Positions 19,429-27,370 are shown, counted from the stretch's first letter. The stretch is DNA of 64,000 nucleotides from Bog-756 sp963710495 (GCA_963710495.1 CAVQAI010000012.1:620001-684000), one strand, 5' to 3'. Notes: generated by a model not told the origin, from the letters alone. A program made the numbers and translations.

Positions 19429-20268
19429 ATGGCCACCGAACCACCGTCGGGCGTGAGGCGCGCCCTCGCCCCGCTGGTCGACCACCCGGACCGCGCCGCG
19501 GTCATCACCGACTTCGACGGGACGTTGGCGCCGATCGTGACCGATCCGGCCGCGGCCCGGCCCATCGACGGTGCCGTCGAGGTCCTGGCGCGCCTGGCAC
19601 AACGGTTCAGGATGGTGGCCGTGATCTCGGGCCGGCCGGCCTCCTTCCTCCTCGACCGGATCGCCCCGGTGACCGGGGCCGCCCAGCCCGACGGCCTGTC
19701 GTCCGTTCACCTGGTCGGGCTCTACGGGCTCGAACGGGCCGAAGGTGACGGAGAGGTGACGGTCGAACCGGGTGCGGAGCGTTGGCGGGCGGTTGTCGAC
19801 GAGGCGACCGCCCGGTTGCGTGTCGCGGCTCCGCCGGGTGTCGAGGTCGAGCCCAAGGGGCTCGCCCTGACCGTCCACTGGCGCCGGTCGCCGGAGTCGG
19901 CCGGCCGGATGCAGGCGGTCGTCGAGGCCGAAGCGGCCAACACCGGACTCCGCTCCCACGGAGGCCGCATGTCGATCGAGCTCCGGCCGCCGACCGACAC
20001 CGACAAGGGCTCGGTGGTGCGCGCTCTGGTGGCCGGGTGCGCGGCGGCGTGCTACCTGGGTGACGACCTCGGCGACCTCCCGGCGTTCGCCGCCTTGGCC
20101 GACCTGGCCCGGACCGGCAGCCTGGCCACGGCCTCGATCGCCGCCGTGGATGACGAGAGTGCACCCGAGGTGGCCGAGGCGGCCGACGTGGTGGTGGCGG
20201 GCCCGGCCGGCGCCCTCGCCACCCTGCGTTGGCTGGCCGACGCCGTGCCCGAGGCCGGGAGGTTCTGA
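19429..20268 (+). CDS. otsB: Trehalose-6-phosphate phosphatase
   Basis: HAD-superfamily enzyme that releases trehalose from trehalose 6-phosphate made by OtsA. HAD motif I is VITDFDGTLAPI (catalytic aspartates near residues 28 and 30), motif II is VAVISGRP, the cap domain includes LVGLYGLER, the DKGSVVRAL lysine follows and motif IV is YLGDDLGDLPAFAAL. 279 residues is normal. It begins 27 bp after the LytR_C gene and ends convergently 39 bp from otsA, so the two trehalose genes face each other instead of forming an operon. Confidence 0.93.
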   Translation: MATEPPSGVRRALAPLVDHPDRAAVITDFDGTLAPIVTDPAAARPIDGAVEVLARLAQRFRMVAVISGRPASFLLDRIAPVTGAAQPDGLSSVHLVGLYGLERAEGDGEVTVEPGAERWRAVVDEATARLRVAAPPGVEVEPKGLALTVHWRRSPESAGRMQAVVEAEAANTGLRSHGGRMSIELRPPTDTDKGSVVRALVAGCAAACYLGDDLGDLPAFAALADLARTGSLATASIAAVDDESAPEVAEAADVVVAGPAGALATLRWLADAVPEAGRF

Positions 20269-20307
20269 AGGGGGATCGACGGGCGAGGGCGAGTGCGAGG
20301 CGAGGGG

Positions 20308-21750
20308 TCAGCCGGCCGCGGCCAGCTGGTCGTTCAACCAGTCGGCGGGCCGGCGGGCCGTGATGAGCCGGCGCAGTTCGGCGGATCGGGCCGCCCGCTC
20401 GTCGGCGGTCATGTCGAGGGCCCGGGCCAGCACCGAGGCGGTGTCGCCGACGTCGAACGGGTTGACCTCGAGCGCGGCGGGCACGAGCTCGTCGTAGGCC
20501 CCCGCCTCGCGGGAGAGGGCGAGCACGCCGTCATGGGTGTTGACGAGCGGTCCTTCTTTGGCCACCAGGTTCATCCCGTCGCGCACCGGGTTCACCAGCA
20601 GGACGTCGTAGCGGGCCAGCGCGGCCAGCGACGCCTGGTAGTCGTCCTCGACCTCGAGGATGATCGGTGTCCACCCCGGCGTGGCGAACCGCTGGTTGAT
20701 GCGGTCCACGGTGGACTCGACCTCGTTCTGGTAGGCCAGGTATTCGGGCAATCCCTGGCGGGTGGGGTAAGCCAACGCCACGAACACCACCCGGCCGCGT
20801 CGGCCCGGCTCGGCCTCGAGCAGCTCCTCGTAGGCCCAAAAGCCGCGCAGCAGGTTTTTGGACAGCTCCATCCGATCCACCCGGGCGATGACCTGGCGGC
20901 CGTCGCCCACCCGGTCGTCGATGCGGGCCAGGGCCCGGGCCACGGCCGGATCGGCGGCCGACTCGGCCAGTCGTCGGGGATCGACCGAGAGCGGGGACAC
21001 GAAGGTCCGCCCCGCCGCGTTCGCCCCCGCCGGGGCGGACCGGTCGGCCTCCGACTGGTTGGACCGGTAGGCCGCCGCCCAGCGTTCGGTATGGAACCCG
21101 CAGGCCCCGAACCCGGCCATGGCGGCGAGCAGCTCGGCCCCGGTGGCGGTGGGCAGCATGCGCACCACGGAGGGATCGGCGAAGGGAGTGTGGCTGAAGT
21201 GGACCGTGCGGAGATCGGGCCGCTGGCGGGCCAGCGACGAGCCCATCAGGGCCAGGTGATAGTCCTGGACGAGGACCCGGCCGCCGACCGGTGCGATCTT
21301 GGCCACCCGTTCGGCGAACTCCTCGTTGAGCTCGCGGTAGGCGTCCCAGGCCTCCGACCACCGATGGTCGGGCCGGGGCCGGTGGGCGGCGTCGAAGAGG
21401 TGGTGGTGGCAGAACCAGAGCATGGCGTTGGACACCACGTTGTAGGCCAGGTTGAGAACGTCGGGGTCGGGGTCGACCAGTTCGATCTGGAATCCCTCCT
21501 CGGGGACGAGCCTGGCTTCCATGGCGGCCCGGTCGGCGTCCCCGAGGGCGCAGGCCACCCAGGTGGCGCCGGTGCCGGCCAGCATGGGACGGAGGGAACC
21601 GGCGAGCCCTCCGGACGCCTCGCCGGCCACCGGCACGCCGTCCTCGAAATGGAAGGCCACCGGGCCCCGGTTGGAGACCATCACCGTGTCGACGAGTGAG
21701 CCCTCCGCCGGCGAGCCCTCTCCGTCCTCGCCGAGGCGGTTCGGAGCCAT
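20308..21750 (-). CDS. otsA: Trehalose-6-phosphate synthase
   Basis: GT20 retaining glycosyltransferase that joins UDP- or GDP-glucose to glucose 6-phosphate. The protein has 480 residues. Family landmarks are VMVSNRGPV at the N-terminus, GGLAGSLRPML, VQDYHLALM, FSHTPFADPS, RVDRMELSKNLLRGF in the nucleotide-sugar site, and the NPVRDGMNLVAKE stretch. On its own strand a TAGCGT (complement of 21759-21764) ends 8 bases before the ATG with no ribosome site between, suggesting a near-leaderless transcript. With otsB and gpgS it equips the cell to make compatible solutes. Confidence 0.94.
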   Translation of the reverse strand: MAPNRLGEDGEGSPAEGSLVDTVMVSNRGPVAFHFEDGVPVAGEASGGLAGSLRPMLAGTGATWVACALGDADRAAMEARLVPEEGFQIELVDPDPDVLNLAYNVVSNAMLWFCHHHLFDAAHRPRPDHRWSEAWDAYRELNEEFAERVAKIAPVGGRVLVQDYHLALMGSSLARQRPDLRTVHFSHTPFADPSVVRMLPTATGAELLAAMAGFGACGFHTERWAAAYRSNQSEADRSAPAGANAAGRTFVSPLSVDPRRLAESAADPAVARALARIDDRVGDGRQVIARVDRMELSKNLLRGFWAYEELLEAEPGRRGRVVFVALAYPTRQGLPEYLAYQNEVESTVDRINQRFATPGWTPIILEVEDDYQASLAALARYDVLLVNPVRDGMNLVAKEGPLVNTHDGVLALSREAGAYDELVPAALEVNPFDVGDTASVLARALDMTADERAARSAELRRLITARRPADWLNDQLAAAG

Positions 21751-21812
21751 GGTCAGTGACGCTACCCCCTAGCCGCGGGCCCAAGCGCGAAGGGGTTGGG
21801 GGGAGAGGGGGC

Positions 21813-21842
21813 TTGACAAGATAGTGAGTAACCACTCACAAT
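21813..21842 (+). promoter_or_regulatory. Promoter and palindromic operator of the tetR gene
   Basis: -35 TTGACA (21813-21818), 18-bp spacer, -10-like CACAAT (21837-21842), 7 bases before the GTG of tetR. In the spacer and reaching the -10 is an inverted repeat, GTGAGT-AACC-ACTCAC (21824-21839). A repressor on it would block RNA polymerase directly. A shortened form of the same sequence lies upstream of the MFS gene. Confidence 0.7.
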
Positions 21843-21849
21843 AGACATC

Positions 21850-22476
21850 GTGATGGTTCCCTCCCGACTGACCGCCGACGAACGGCGAACCGACGTGCTG
21901 GCCGCCGCCATCTCCGAGTTCGCCCGATCGGGCTACGCCGGGACGTCGACCGAGGCCATCGCCGCCCGGGCCGGGATCTCCCAGCCCTACCTGTTCCGCC
22001 TGTTCGGCACCAAGAAGGATCTCTTCGTCGCCACCTACGACCTCGTCGGCGAGCGGATCATCGGGGAGCTGTCCCGGGCCGGGCAGGGCCTCGACGGGCA
22101 CGAGGCGCTCCAGGCCATGGGCCTGGCCTATACCGAGCTGATGCAGGACCCCGAGTTGTTGCAGGTGCAGCTGCACGGCTTCGCCGCCGCGCCGGGCGAC
22201 CCCGACATCGCGGCCAGCTGCCGACGGACGTTCGAGGTCCTCCAGCAGGTCTTCTTCGACCGCACCCATCTCTCCGAGGACGAGCTCCGCGAGTTCTTCG
22301 CCATGGGGATGCTGATCAACGTGATCGCGGCCATCGATCTCCAGTCCATTCCGGCGTCATGGGCCCAGAACCTGTGCCTCGGACCCGAGAAGGCCCACGC
22401 CGTACAAGCCATGACCCAGGCCGTCGAGGCCCATCGCCGTGCCCGCCAGGACACCGACACGGAGGTATCCGCATGA
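21850..22476 (+). CDS. TetR-family transcriptional regulator
   Basis: 208 residues. The N-terminal helix-turn-helix is typical (ADERRTDVLAAAISEFARSGYAGTS region, then TEAIAARAGISQPYLFRLFGTKKDLF, residues about 8-60). The C-terminal ligand-binding half is not assignable to a known ligand. A GTG at 21850 and ATG at 21853 are both possible starts. A promoter with an internal palindrome ends 7 bases upstream, and a near copy of the palindrome precedes the MFS gene that follows, so it very probably represses both itself and the exporter, released by a drug or metabolite. Its stop overlaps an ATG in the MFS frame at 22473. Confidence 0.88.
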   Translation: MMVPSRLTADERRTDVLAAAISEFARSGYAGTSTEAIAARAGISQPYLFRLFGTKKDLFVATYDLVGERIIGELSRAGQGLDGHEALQAMGLAYTELMQDPELLQVQLHGFAAAPGDPDIAASCRRTFEVLQQVFFDRTHLSEDELREFFAMGMLINVIAAIDLQSIPASWAQNLCLGPEKAHAVQAMTQAVEAHRRARQDTDTEVSA

Positions 22477-22502
22477 ACCAGCCCTTCACCGTCCCACTTT
22501 TT

Positions 22503-22533
22503 TTGCCTCGTGTATCTAGTGAGCAATCACAAT
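22503..22533 (+). promoter_or_regulatory. Second TetR operator/promoter, upstream of MFS gene
   Basis: TTGCCT (22503-22508) and CACAAT (22528-22533) form a weak promoter. The inverted repeat GTGA-GCAA-TCAC (22519-22530) overlaps it. The sequence equals the tetR operator with a 4-bp deletion: both read TAGTGAG-Y-AA then TCACAAT. Seven T residues lie at 22498-22504. Confidence 0.65.
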
Positions 22534-22652
22534 CAAACCGGCGGGGCGCCGCCCGCCGCACCCCTTGGGCCCGGACCCGGGACTCCCGAGGGCGCACGGT
22601 CGCCCCAGGGTGGCCCCGGTCTCTCCGCCGCCGGGACTCCGCCTCTCGCAGT

Positions 22653-24422
22653 ATGGACACGCTGGACCGCGGTCGGGGCGGGGTCCCGACGGCCGGGAGC
22701 GCATCGCTCGACTCGGGCGTGGAGGGCGGGGCCGATCGGGTGGCTCGCCCGACCGTCGGCGGCGCCCTCCGGTCCGGAGCGGCCCGGTGGCGAGCCGTCT
22801 GGGCCATCGTCATCACCGGCATGGCGCTGTTCATGGCGTCCCTCGACAACCTGGTGGTCACCACCGCGCTCCCCGTCATCCGGGTCCAGCTCCACGCTGG
22901 GCTGTCCGGTCTCGAGTGGACGGTGAACGCCTACACGCTGACCTTCGCCGTGCTCCTGCTCCCGGCGGCGGCGCTCGGCGAGCGGCTCGGGCGCCGACAG
23001 ATCTTCGTCCTCGGGATCGCCGTCTTCACCGCGGCGTCGGCCCTTGCTGCCCTGGCCCCGGACATCACGGTGCTGGTGGCGGCCCGGGCGGTCCAGGGCG
23101 TCGGGGGGGCGATGATCATGCCCCTGTCGCTCACCCTGCTGAGCGCGGCGGTCCCACCCGAGCGACGGAACGCCGCCCTCGGACTGTGGGGGGCCATCGG
23201 CGGTATGGCCGTCGCCATCGGCCCCTTGGTGGGGGGCGCGGTGACCAGCGGCTGGTCATGGCAGTACATCTTCTGGATCAACGTGCCGATCGGGCTGGTG
23301 CTCATCCCCCTGGCCTGGTGGAAGCTGTCCGAGTCCCGCGGCGCACGGGCCGCCCTCGACCTGGTCGGGGTGGCACTGGTCAGCGCCGGTCTCTTCGGCG
23401 TGGTGCTCGGACTGGTCCGGGGCAACGCCCACGGATGGACGAGCACCTCGGTGCTCGCCTCGTTCGTGGCCGGTTCGGTCGCGCTCGCCTCGTTCGTGGC
23501 CTGGGAACTGCGATCCTCGCACCCCATGCTCGACATCAGGCTCTTCCGCCACCGTGCCTTTGCCGCCGTCAACGTCACGGCTTTGCTGTTCAGCTTCGGG
23601 ATGTTCGGCTCGATCTTCTTCCTCAGCCAGTTCCTCCAGACGGTCCAGGGGCTCAGCCCTCTGGCCGCCGGCATCAGGGTGCTGCCCTGGACGGCGATGG
23701 CCATGGTGCTGGCACCGTTGGTCGGCAACCTGGCCGAGCGCATCGGCGGGAAGCCGCTGGTGGTCATGGGCCTCCTGTTGCAGGCGACCGGGCTCACCTG
23801 GCTGGCCCTGCTGATCACGCCGACCACCCCGTACGCCGACATGGTGGTGCCGTTCGTGATCAGCGGCGTGGGCATGACGCTGTTCTTCGTCCCCCTTGCC
23901 TCGTTGGCGCTCGGTTCCGTGCCGAAGGAGCTCGAAGGGGTTGCCTCCGGTGCCAACAGTGCCTTCCGTGAGCTCGGAGGGGTGTTGGGCATCGCCGTTC
24001 TGGGTGCGGTCTTCAGCGCCAAGGGCGGGTACCGGTCGGCGGCCGACTACGTGAGCGGGATGACCCCGGCGGTCTACGTCGGAGCGGCCGCGGTGCTGGT
24101 CGGCGCCTTCGTCGCCCTACTGGTGCCGGGACGGGCGCGCCGGGCAAAGGCAGAGTCGGCCTCGGCCTCGGCGCCGGTCGTCGAACCGGCGGCCGTGCTG
24201 GCCGGCCCGGTCGGCCCCGGGCCGGTGTCCGACCCGGATGGCGGTTTCGAGCCCGAGCCCGAGGACGGGCCCGAGCGCGAGCCTCGGACCCGCCCGGAGC
24301 GTGAGCCGGAGCCGTCGGCTGTGGCCGGCGAGCGGCGCCGGTTCCCGGCACCGGCGCTCGTGGCGAATCGGGCCGACGCCTCGTGCTCGGACCGGGCGTG
24401 CCCGGATGCCGCCTGCGCGTAG
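22653..24422 (+). CDS. MFS drug:H+ antiporter, DHA2 (14-TM) family
   Basis: Inner-membrane exporter of the EmrB/QacA type. From ATG 22653 it has 589 residues: a polar start, about 14 hydrophobic segments, the motif-C/D1 region ASLDNLVVTTALPVI in TM1, GERLGRRQIFVLG (motif A loop between TM2 and TM3), and a long acidic/proline-rich tail (PEPEDGPEREP and similar, last 90 residues) not needed for transport. The frame is open upstream to an ATG at 22473 overlapping the tetR stop, but that would translate through the operator and is not conserved, so I prefer 22653. Substrate unknown. Likely induced when the upstream TetR protein binds its ligand. Confidence 0.85.
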   Translation: MDTLDRGRGGVPTAGSASLDSGVEGGADRVARPTVGGALRSGAARWRAVWAIVITGMALFMASLDNLVVTTALPVIRVQLHAGLSGLEWTVNAYTLTFAVLLLPAAALGERLGRRQIFVLGIAVFTAASALAALAPDITVLVAARAVQGVGGAMIMPLSLTLLSAAVPPERRNAALGLWGAIGGMAVAIGPLVGGAVTSGWSWQYIFWINVPIGLVLIPLAWWKLSESRGARAALDLVGVALVSAGLFGVVLGLVRGNAHGWTSTSVLASFVAGSVALASFVAWELRSSHPMLDIRLFRHRAFAAVNVTALLFSFGMFGSIFFLSQFLQTVQGLSPLAAGIRVLPWTAMAMVLAPLVGNLAERIGGKPLVVMGLLLQATGLTWLALLITPTTPYADMVVPFVISGVGMTLFFVPLASLALGSVPKELEGVASGANSAFRELGGVLGIAVLGAVFSAKGGYRSAADYVSGMTPAVYVGAAAVLVGAFVALLVPGRARRAKAESASASAPVVEPAAVLAGPVGPGPVSDPDGGFEPEPEDGPEREPRTRPEREPEPSAVAGERRRFPAPALVANRADASCSDRACPDAACA

Positions 24423-24451
24423 GCCCGGTCTTGCTCCCGCGTCGGGCTCGG

Positions 24452-25261
24452 TCAGCTGTGGTCGAGGCGGCGCAGGTCGGCGCGGGCCAGCGAAGCCCGC
24501 AGGATGTCGGTTGCCTGTGGTCGCAGCTCGGACAGCGGACGGTTGCGGTGAACCCGGACGCCGAGGTCGACCTGGGCGATGCTCTCCACCCCGAAGCGGG
24601 CTGCCACATCGATCAGAAGCGCGAGCTCGACGGCATAGCCGTCGGCCAGCCCGCACTTCTCGAGCACCCACCGGTGGGCGGCGGTCTCGCCGGCCAGGGG
24701 CTGCTCGATCGAGGCGAGGTGCGGGAAGAGCACATCGATGATCGGCTTCGCCACCAGCTCGGTGACCCGTCCGCCCCCTCCCGGAGCGCCGTTCAGCGGC
24801 CGCCGGTAGTGACCTTTCACCAGGGTGACCGACTCGTCCGACAACAGGGGTGCCAACAGACCGGTGACGAAGTGGGGCCCGAAGTTGGTGACATCGGCAT
24901 CGACGAAGACGATCAGGTCGCCTTCGGCAGCCTTCAGCGCCGTTCGCATGGCCTGGCCCTTGCCTCCTTGGCGCGCCTGGGTGGCGATCACCCGGGCCCC
25001 GGATCGACGGGCGAGCTCGGCGGTCCGGTCTTCCGAACCGTCGTCCACCACCATGATCTCGTCGACGAGGGGGAACCCGTTGGTGGGCGCGGCCAGCGTC
25101 GACATGATCGATTCCACGATGGGGCCGATGGTGGCTGCTTCGTTCCGGGCCGGGATGCAGACCGAGATGCGACGCGTCCTCTTCTGTTCCACCAATGCGC
25201 GCGGATCGGGTGCCCGGCGCGGCTCGTCAGCTCCTGCGTTCGGAACGGACACCGTCGACAT
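24452..25261 (-). CDS. gpgS: Glucosyl-3-phosphoglycerate synthase
   Basis: GT81 enzyme that transfers glucose from a nucleotide sugar to 3-phosphoglycerate. The product is the precursor of glucosylglycerate and, in mycobacteria, of methylglucose lipopolysaccharides. Visible motifs are SVCIPARNEAATIG at the N-terminus, IMVVDDGSEDRT, GGKGQAMRTAL, and VFVDADVTNF with the metal-binding DAD. The downstream LVKGHYRRPL and GRVTELVAKP segments bind acceptor in known GpgS structures. I start at ATG 25261 (269 residues); the longer frame adds an Arg-rich stretch without similarity. The matching phosphatase (gpgP) is not in the window. Confidence 0.88.
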   Translation of the reverse strand: MSTVSVPNAGADEPRRAPDPRALVEQKRTRRISVCIPARNEAATIGPIVESIMSTLAAPTNGFPLVDEIMVVDDGSEDRTAELARRSGARVIATQARQGGKGQAMRTALKAAEGDLIVFVDADVTNFGPHFVTGLLAPLLSDESVTLVKGHYRRPLNGAPGGGGRVTELVAKPIIDVLFPHLASIEQPLAGETAAHRWVLEKCGLADGYAVELALLIDVAARFGVESIAQVDLGVRVHRNRPLSELRPQATDILRASLARADLRRLDHS

Positions 25262-25522
25262 GCCGTCATCATCGCTCAACGAGGCCGGTGACGGGAAGGG
25301 ACGGCGCCTCGAGCGCGAGCCCGCTCGTCTCCGGCCCGTTCCGAGTCCGGTGCCCATGCCGCGGTCCTCCTGCCGCCGGGTCGTCGTCTGCGCCTCGGGA
25401 CGCCATGCCCGCTGTCCGGATTGGTATCGACTGCTTCGGCTGTCTCGGCTTCGGCGACGCCGCTCGGGCCCGGTCCGCTGCCTCGTGCGGCGGCTCCGGC
25501 TGGAGGATCGGCCCAGGCTGCA

Positions 25523-25551
25523 TTGACGAGAGGCGTCGCATCGTCCATGAT
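25523..25551 (+). promoter_or_regulatory. Promoter of the SAM-riboswitch transcript
   Basis: TTGACG (25523-25528), exactly 17 bp, CATGAT (25546-25551). A start about 7 bases later (25558 or so) would put the first transcribed bases at the 5' strand of riboswitch helix P1. The rest of the gap between gpgS and here (25262-25522) shows no other feature I can support. Confidence 0.55.
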
Positions 25552-25555
25552 GGAG

Positions 25556-25676
25556 GGCATCATCCAGAGCGGCTGAGGGACCGGGCCCAGCGACGCCGCG
25601 GCAACCAGAGCGAGATCCTGGCCTGCATCCAGCAGATCAGATCTCCCCCAGGTGCCAATGCCCGAGCGATGAGGAG
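25556..25676 (+). promoter_or_regulatory. SAM-I (S-box) riboswitch
   Basis: The conserved core is present in order: ATCCAGAGCGGCTGAGGGA (25562-25580), GGGCCC with GCCGCGGCAACC (25583-25604), then AGGTGCCAATGCC (25650-25662). Helices can be paired by eye: P1 25560-25564 with 25668-25672, P2 GCGGC 25569-25573 with GCCGC 25595-25599, P3 GAGATC 25612-25617 with GATCTC 25640-25645. The 3' strand of P1 runs into GAGGAG (25671-25676), the Shine-Dalgarno of the GTG at 25682. SAM binding should stabilise P1 and hide that site, so this looks like a translational OFF switch. There is no terminator between riboswitch and gene. Confidence 0.93.
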
Positions 25677-25681
25677 CTGCT

Positions 25682-26953
25682 GTGGACTTCGTTTCTGGGC
25701 TTCGATGCCGTGAGTGTGGTCGCGCCTATCCGACCGAGGCACTGCACGTCTGTGACTACTGCTTCGGGCCCCTCGAGGTGACCTACGACTACGGACGGAT
25801 GGCCGCCACCACCAGCCGGGAGCGCATCGAGTCGGGGCCCCGCTCGATCTGGCGGTATGCCGACCTCCTCCCGGTCAGCGACTCGACCCCCGTCGACCTC
25901 GGCGCCGGCTTCACCCCGCTGGTTCGGGCGGACCGATTGGCGGCCGAGCTGGGTCTCGGTGAGCTCTGGATCAAGGATGACACCGCCAACCCGACCGGGT
26001 CGTTCAAGGACCGGGTCGTGTCCGTGGCCTTGACCAAGGCCCGCGAGCTCGGGTTCAAGGTGGCCGCCTGCGCCTCGACCGGCAACCTGGCCAATTCGGT
26101 GGCCGCCCATGCGGCGCGCGCCGGAATGGAGTCGGTCGTCCTCATCCCCCAGGATCTGGAGACGGCCAAGATCGCCATGACCGCCATCTACGGCGGCCGG
26201 GTCTTCGCCGTCGAAGGCACCTACGACGACGTCAACAGGCTGTGTGCCGAGCTGACCAGCGAGCAACCGGAATGGGCGTTCGTCAACGTCAACGTGCGCA
26301 CCTACTATGCCGAGGGATCGAAGACACTGGCCTTCGAGACCGCCGAGCAGCTCGGCTGGCGATGTCCCGACCACGTCATCGTGCCCATCGGGTCGGGAAG
26401 TCAGTTGACCAAGGTGGCCAAAGGGTTCGACGAGCTCTGGAAGGTCGGGTTGCTCGACGAGGAGCCATCGGTGCGGGTCTCGGGAGCCCAGGCCGACGGG
26501 TGTGCCCCGGTGGCCACCGCGTTCCGCGAGGGGACCGATGCCATCCGCCCGGTCAAGCCGGCCACCATCGCCAAGTCACTGGCCATCGGCAACCCGGCCG
26601 ACGGCTGGTACGCGCTCGACGCCATTCGCCGCTCCGGCGGGTCCTGTGCATCGGTCTCGGACGACGAAGTGATCGACGGCATCCGCCTTCTGGCCCGTAC
26701 CGAGGGCATCTTCGCCGAGACGGCCGGTGGCGTCACCATCGCCACCTTGGCCAAGCTGGCCGCCGCCGGCGTCGTGCGGCCCGATGAGCGGGTGGTGGCC
26801 ATGGTCACCGGCCACGGGCTCAAAACGGTGGAGGCCCTGGCCGACCGGGCCCGTCCGACGGCGACCATCGCGCCCACCCTCGAGGCATTTGCCGCCGCGG
26901 TCGACGCCGACCGCCCGCAAACCGAGCCCCCCACCGGGAGGAGCACGCCATGA
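25682..26953 (+). CDS. thrC: Threonine-synthase-like PLP enzyme under SAM control (possible homocysteine synthase)
   Basis: Fold-type II PLP enzyme, 423 residues. An N-terminal zinc ribbon (Cys9, Cys12, Cys24, Cys27) is followed by the catalytic lysine in NPTGSFKDR (Lys109), the phosphate-binding ASTGNLANSVAAHAA, and the PIGSGSQL glycine loop. By similarity it would be called threonine synthase, which acts on O-phosphohomoserine. Two facts argue for something else: a SAM-I riboswitch masks its ribosome site, and the next gene, overlapping by 4 bp (ATGA), is a sulfur carrier with a C-terminal Gly-Gly. Repressing threonine synthesis when SAM is high is hard to rationalise, but repressing homocysteine formation is normal. 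I infer that it may use the carrier thiocarboxylate to sulfhydrylate O-phosphohomoserine, as CysM does with O-phosphoserine and CysO. True threonine synthase activity cannot be excluded. Confidence 0.88.
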   Translation: MDFVSGLRCRECGRAYPTEALHVCDYCFGPLEVTYDYGRMAATTSRERIESGPRSIWRYADLLPVSDSTPVDLGAGFTPLVRADRLAAELGLGELWIKDDTANPTGSFKDRVVSVALTKARELGFKVAACASTGNLANSVAAHAARAGMESVVLIPQDLETAKIAMTAIYGGRVFAVEGTYDDVNRLCAELTSEQPEWAFVNVNVRTYYAEGSKTLAFETAEQLGWRCPDHVIVPIGSGSQLTKVAKGFDELWKVGLLDEEPSVRVSGAQADGCAPVATAFREGTDAIRPVKPATIAKSLAIGNPADGWYALDAIRRSGGSCASVSDDEVIDGIRLLARTEGIFAETAGGVTIATLAKLAAAGVVRPDERVVAMVTGHGLKTVEALADRARPTATIAPTLEAFAAAVDADRPQTEPPTGRSTP

Positions 26954-27225
26954 GCGTCACGGTAAGGATCCCGACCCAGTTGCGCACGCTCACCGGTGGG
27001 TCGGGCGAGGTATTGGTCGAGGGCTCGACGGTCGGGGAGGTCCTGAAGGCTTTGGACGCTGCCCACGCCGGCTTCGCCGACCGGCTGTTCGACGAGTCGG
27101 GGGAATTGCGCCGCTTCGTGAACGTCTTCCTGGCCGACGAGGATGTGCGGTTCCTCGACGGGCTGGCGACGCCGGTCGCCGATGGCCAGACGCTCTCGAT
27201 CGTCCCGGCCGTGGCCGGGGGCTGA
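26950..27225 (+). CDS. MoaD/ThiS-family sulfur carrier protein
   Basis: 91-residue beta-grasp protein: VTVRIPTQLRTLTGG start, TVGEVLKAL helix, NVFLADEDVRFL strand region and TLSIVPAVAGG end. The intact C-terminal Gly-Gly is what is adenylated and turned into a thiocarboxylate in MoaD, ThiS and CysO. Its ATG overlaps the stop of the upstream PLP gene (ATGA), so it is translated with it and shares the SAM riboswitch. No molybdopterin, thiamine or CysM genes are near, which argues against a MoaD or ThiS role and for service to the PLP enzyme. The activating E1-like enzyme (MoeZ type) and a JAMM peptidase are not in the window. Confidence 0.9.
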   Translation: MSVTVRIPTQLRTLTGGSGEVLVEGSTVGEVLKALDAAHAGFADRLFDESGELRRFVNVFLADEDVRFLDGLATPVADGQTLSIVPAVAGG

Positions 27226-27298
27226 GTCCCTCGCCCGGCGGCGTTGCGGCGAGGCGGCCCAGGGAGAAGGTCCTCCGGTCCGGGGGAGTGCCGGTCGC

Positions 27299-27370
27299 CA
27301 CGACCCGATCGTGCTGGTGCCGGGCGCAGGCGGCAACGCCTTCTATTGGCACCGAGTCGTCGAGGGGTCG
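27299..27370 (+). pseudogene. N-terminal fragment of an alpha/beta hydrolase
   Basis: Reads DPIVLVPGAGGNAFYWHRVV, the first strand and oxyanion-loop region of a family of small alpha/beta hydrolases, then diverges after about 27370 into non-homologous sequence with a stop soon after. The continuation of the same fold, beginning LTRRGQRAVAV, appears about 4.6 kb downstream at 31940. In intact homologues these two pieces would be only a few residues apart. The gene has therefore been split by an insertion. Confidence 0.65.

Noticed and set aside
22473..22652. MFS start at the ATG overlapping the tetR stop
   Set aside because: It would translate through the second operator and a T run, and the extra 60 residues look unconserved and Arg/Pro-rich. 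A separate promoter is visible there, so the ATG at 22653 is preferred, though an operon read-through product cannot be excluded.
26950..27225. MoaD of molybdopterin synthase or ThiS of thiamine synthesis
   Set aside because: No moaE, moaA, thiG or thiF nearby, and the gene is fused in expression to a PLP enzyme under a SAM riboswitch.
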